Source: Brevundimonas poindexterae
GTDB taxonomy: Bacteria; Pseudomonadota; Alphaproteobacteria; Caulobacterales; Caulobacteraceae
Direction: 5' to 3'
DNA: 64,000 nucleotides
Assembly (NCBI RefSeq): GCF_020524625.1
Contig: NZ_JAIVLL010000001.1
Location: forward strand, 248,001 to 312,000
In this document: in pieces, positions 63,707 to 64,000 of the stretch
Layout of the letters: each line of letters opens with the position of its first letter
How positions within the stretch are numbered: position 1 is the first letter of the stretch
The notes under the pieces: model-generated
Seen by the model: only the letters and a program-made list of their open reading frames with translations
Databases searched by the model: none
What the model was told of the DNA's origin: nothing
Made by a program: the position numbers and the translations under genes

Positions 63707-64000
63707 ATGACGGTCGATCGCAGACACCTGCTGCTGCTGGGCGCGGCGCTCGGGCTTTCGGCCTGTGGCGGGAATGGCGGCCGCATGCCGCAACCGGGCT
63801 ACGGGCGGGTCGCACCGGCGTCGGCCAGCAGCTTCCCCGACATTCCGTTTGCCGACTGGACCGACGCCGAGCCCGAGTACGTCCTTTATCCGGGGGATGA
63901 GATCGAGGTCGCCACGCCGACGGCGCCCGAGTTGACCCGGACCGTGCGCGTCGGGCCCGATGGCCGCGTGTCCCTGCCCCTCGTCGGGCAGGTGATGGCG
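63707..64000 (+). CDS. Wza/HfsD-type polysaccharide export lipoprotein, partial
   Basis: The first 98 codons are visible; the 3' end lies beyond the window. A signal peptide with lipobox GLSAC (Cys near residue 20) is followed by the Poly_export start YVLYPGDEIEVATPTAPELTRTV and VGPDGRVSLPLVGQV, diagnostic for the outer-membrane export channel. The ATG at 63707 is chosen because the nearer ATG at 63687 meets a stop after seven codons. It is divergent from the co-polymerase gene. Confidence 0.92.
   Translation, partial: MTVDRRHLLLLGAALGLSACGGNGGRMPQPGYGRVAPASASSFPDIPFADWTDAEPEYVLYPGDEIEVATPTAPELTRTVRVGPDGRVSLPLVGQVMA

Overview
The window reads as chromosome of a high-GC alphaproteobacterium of the Caulobacterales, most like Brevundimonas or Caulobacter. 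The basis is gene order and content: a pdhA, lipoyl-pdhB, small DUF5076-like gene, pdhC, lpd operon; rlpA-tmk-holB-tatD; a holdfast-like (hfs) polysaccharide export set; and a CtrA-type box in the last divergent promoter. This placement is inference from context, since no rRNA is present. Both window edges cut genes: an MFS transporter at the left and a Wza-type exporter at the right.

Layout. 1-9.5 kb: MFS transporter, two wall or metal peptidase-like genes, wrbA, a ygiD-type dioxygenase, DoxX, an acyl-CoA synthetase, lipA, a COQ10/RatA-like START protein, an FAD oxidoreductase, a double GNAT and rpmF. 9.5-17.4 kb: lipoprotein, enolase, FtsB-like protein and the pyruvate dehydrogenase operon. 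17.5-20.1 kb: an exported DUF305 and LVIVD pair closed by a clear terminator. 20.2-25.0 kb: a minus-strand housekeeping run (flavodoxin-like protein, MBL hydrolase, tatD, holB, tmk, rlpA) and tRNA-Ser(UGA). 25.2-33.6 kb: a copper-handling island with a CnrYXH-like regulatory trio, copA, copB, an unusual copC, DUF411 and a membrane PQQ glucose dehydrogenase. 33.7-37.7 kb: the Hen1-Pnkp RNA repair pair. 37.7-44.4 kb: a broken regulator-like fragment, aldehyde dehydrogenase, SDR, exonuclease, OmpW-like porin, cold shock protein and a B12-binding radical SAM protein.

44.4-56.2 kb is the most unusual part. It is a minus-strand run, mostly with overlapping or nearly abutting genes, that contains a complete lasso-peptide machine: HPr-kinase-like lasso kinase, PqqD-type recognition protein (B1), a 48-residue precursor, asparagine-synthetase-like cyclase (C), ABC exporter (D), nucleotidyltransferase and B2 protease. 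It continues almost without gaps into a cytochrome P450, an MBOAT O-acyltransferase, an SGNH-like partner and a radical SAM enzyme. The precursor ends in serine, as expected for a kinase-tailored (paeninodin-type) lasso peptide, but its core does not fit the usual Gly-first pattern. A tRNA-Ser(GCU) marks the upstream border.

56.4-64.0 kb encodes polysaccharide synthesis and export: a polyprenyl-phosphate sugar transferase, a flippase, two GT2 glycosyltransferases, a degenerate BY-kinase-like ATPase, a Wzz/HfsA-type chain-length protein and, divergently, a Wza/HfsD-type lipoprotein.
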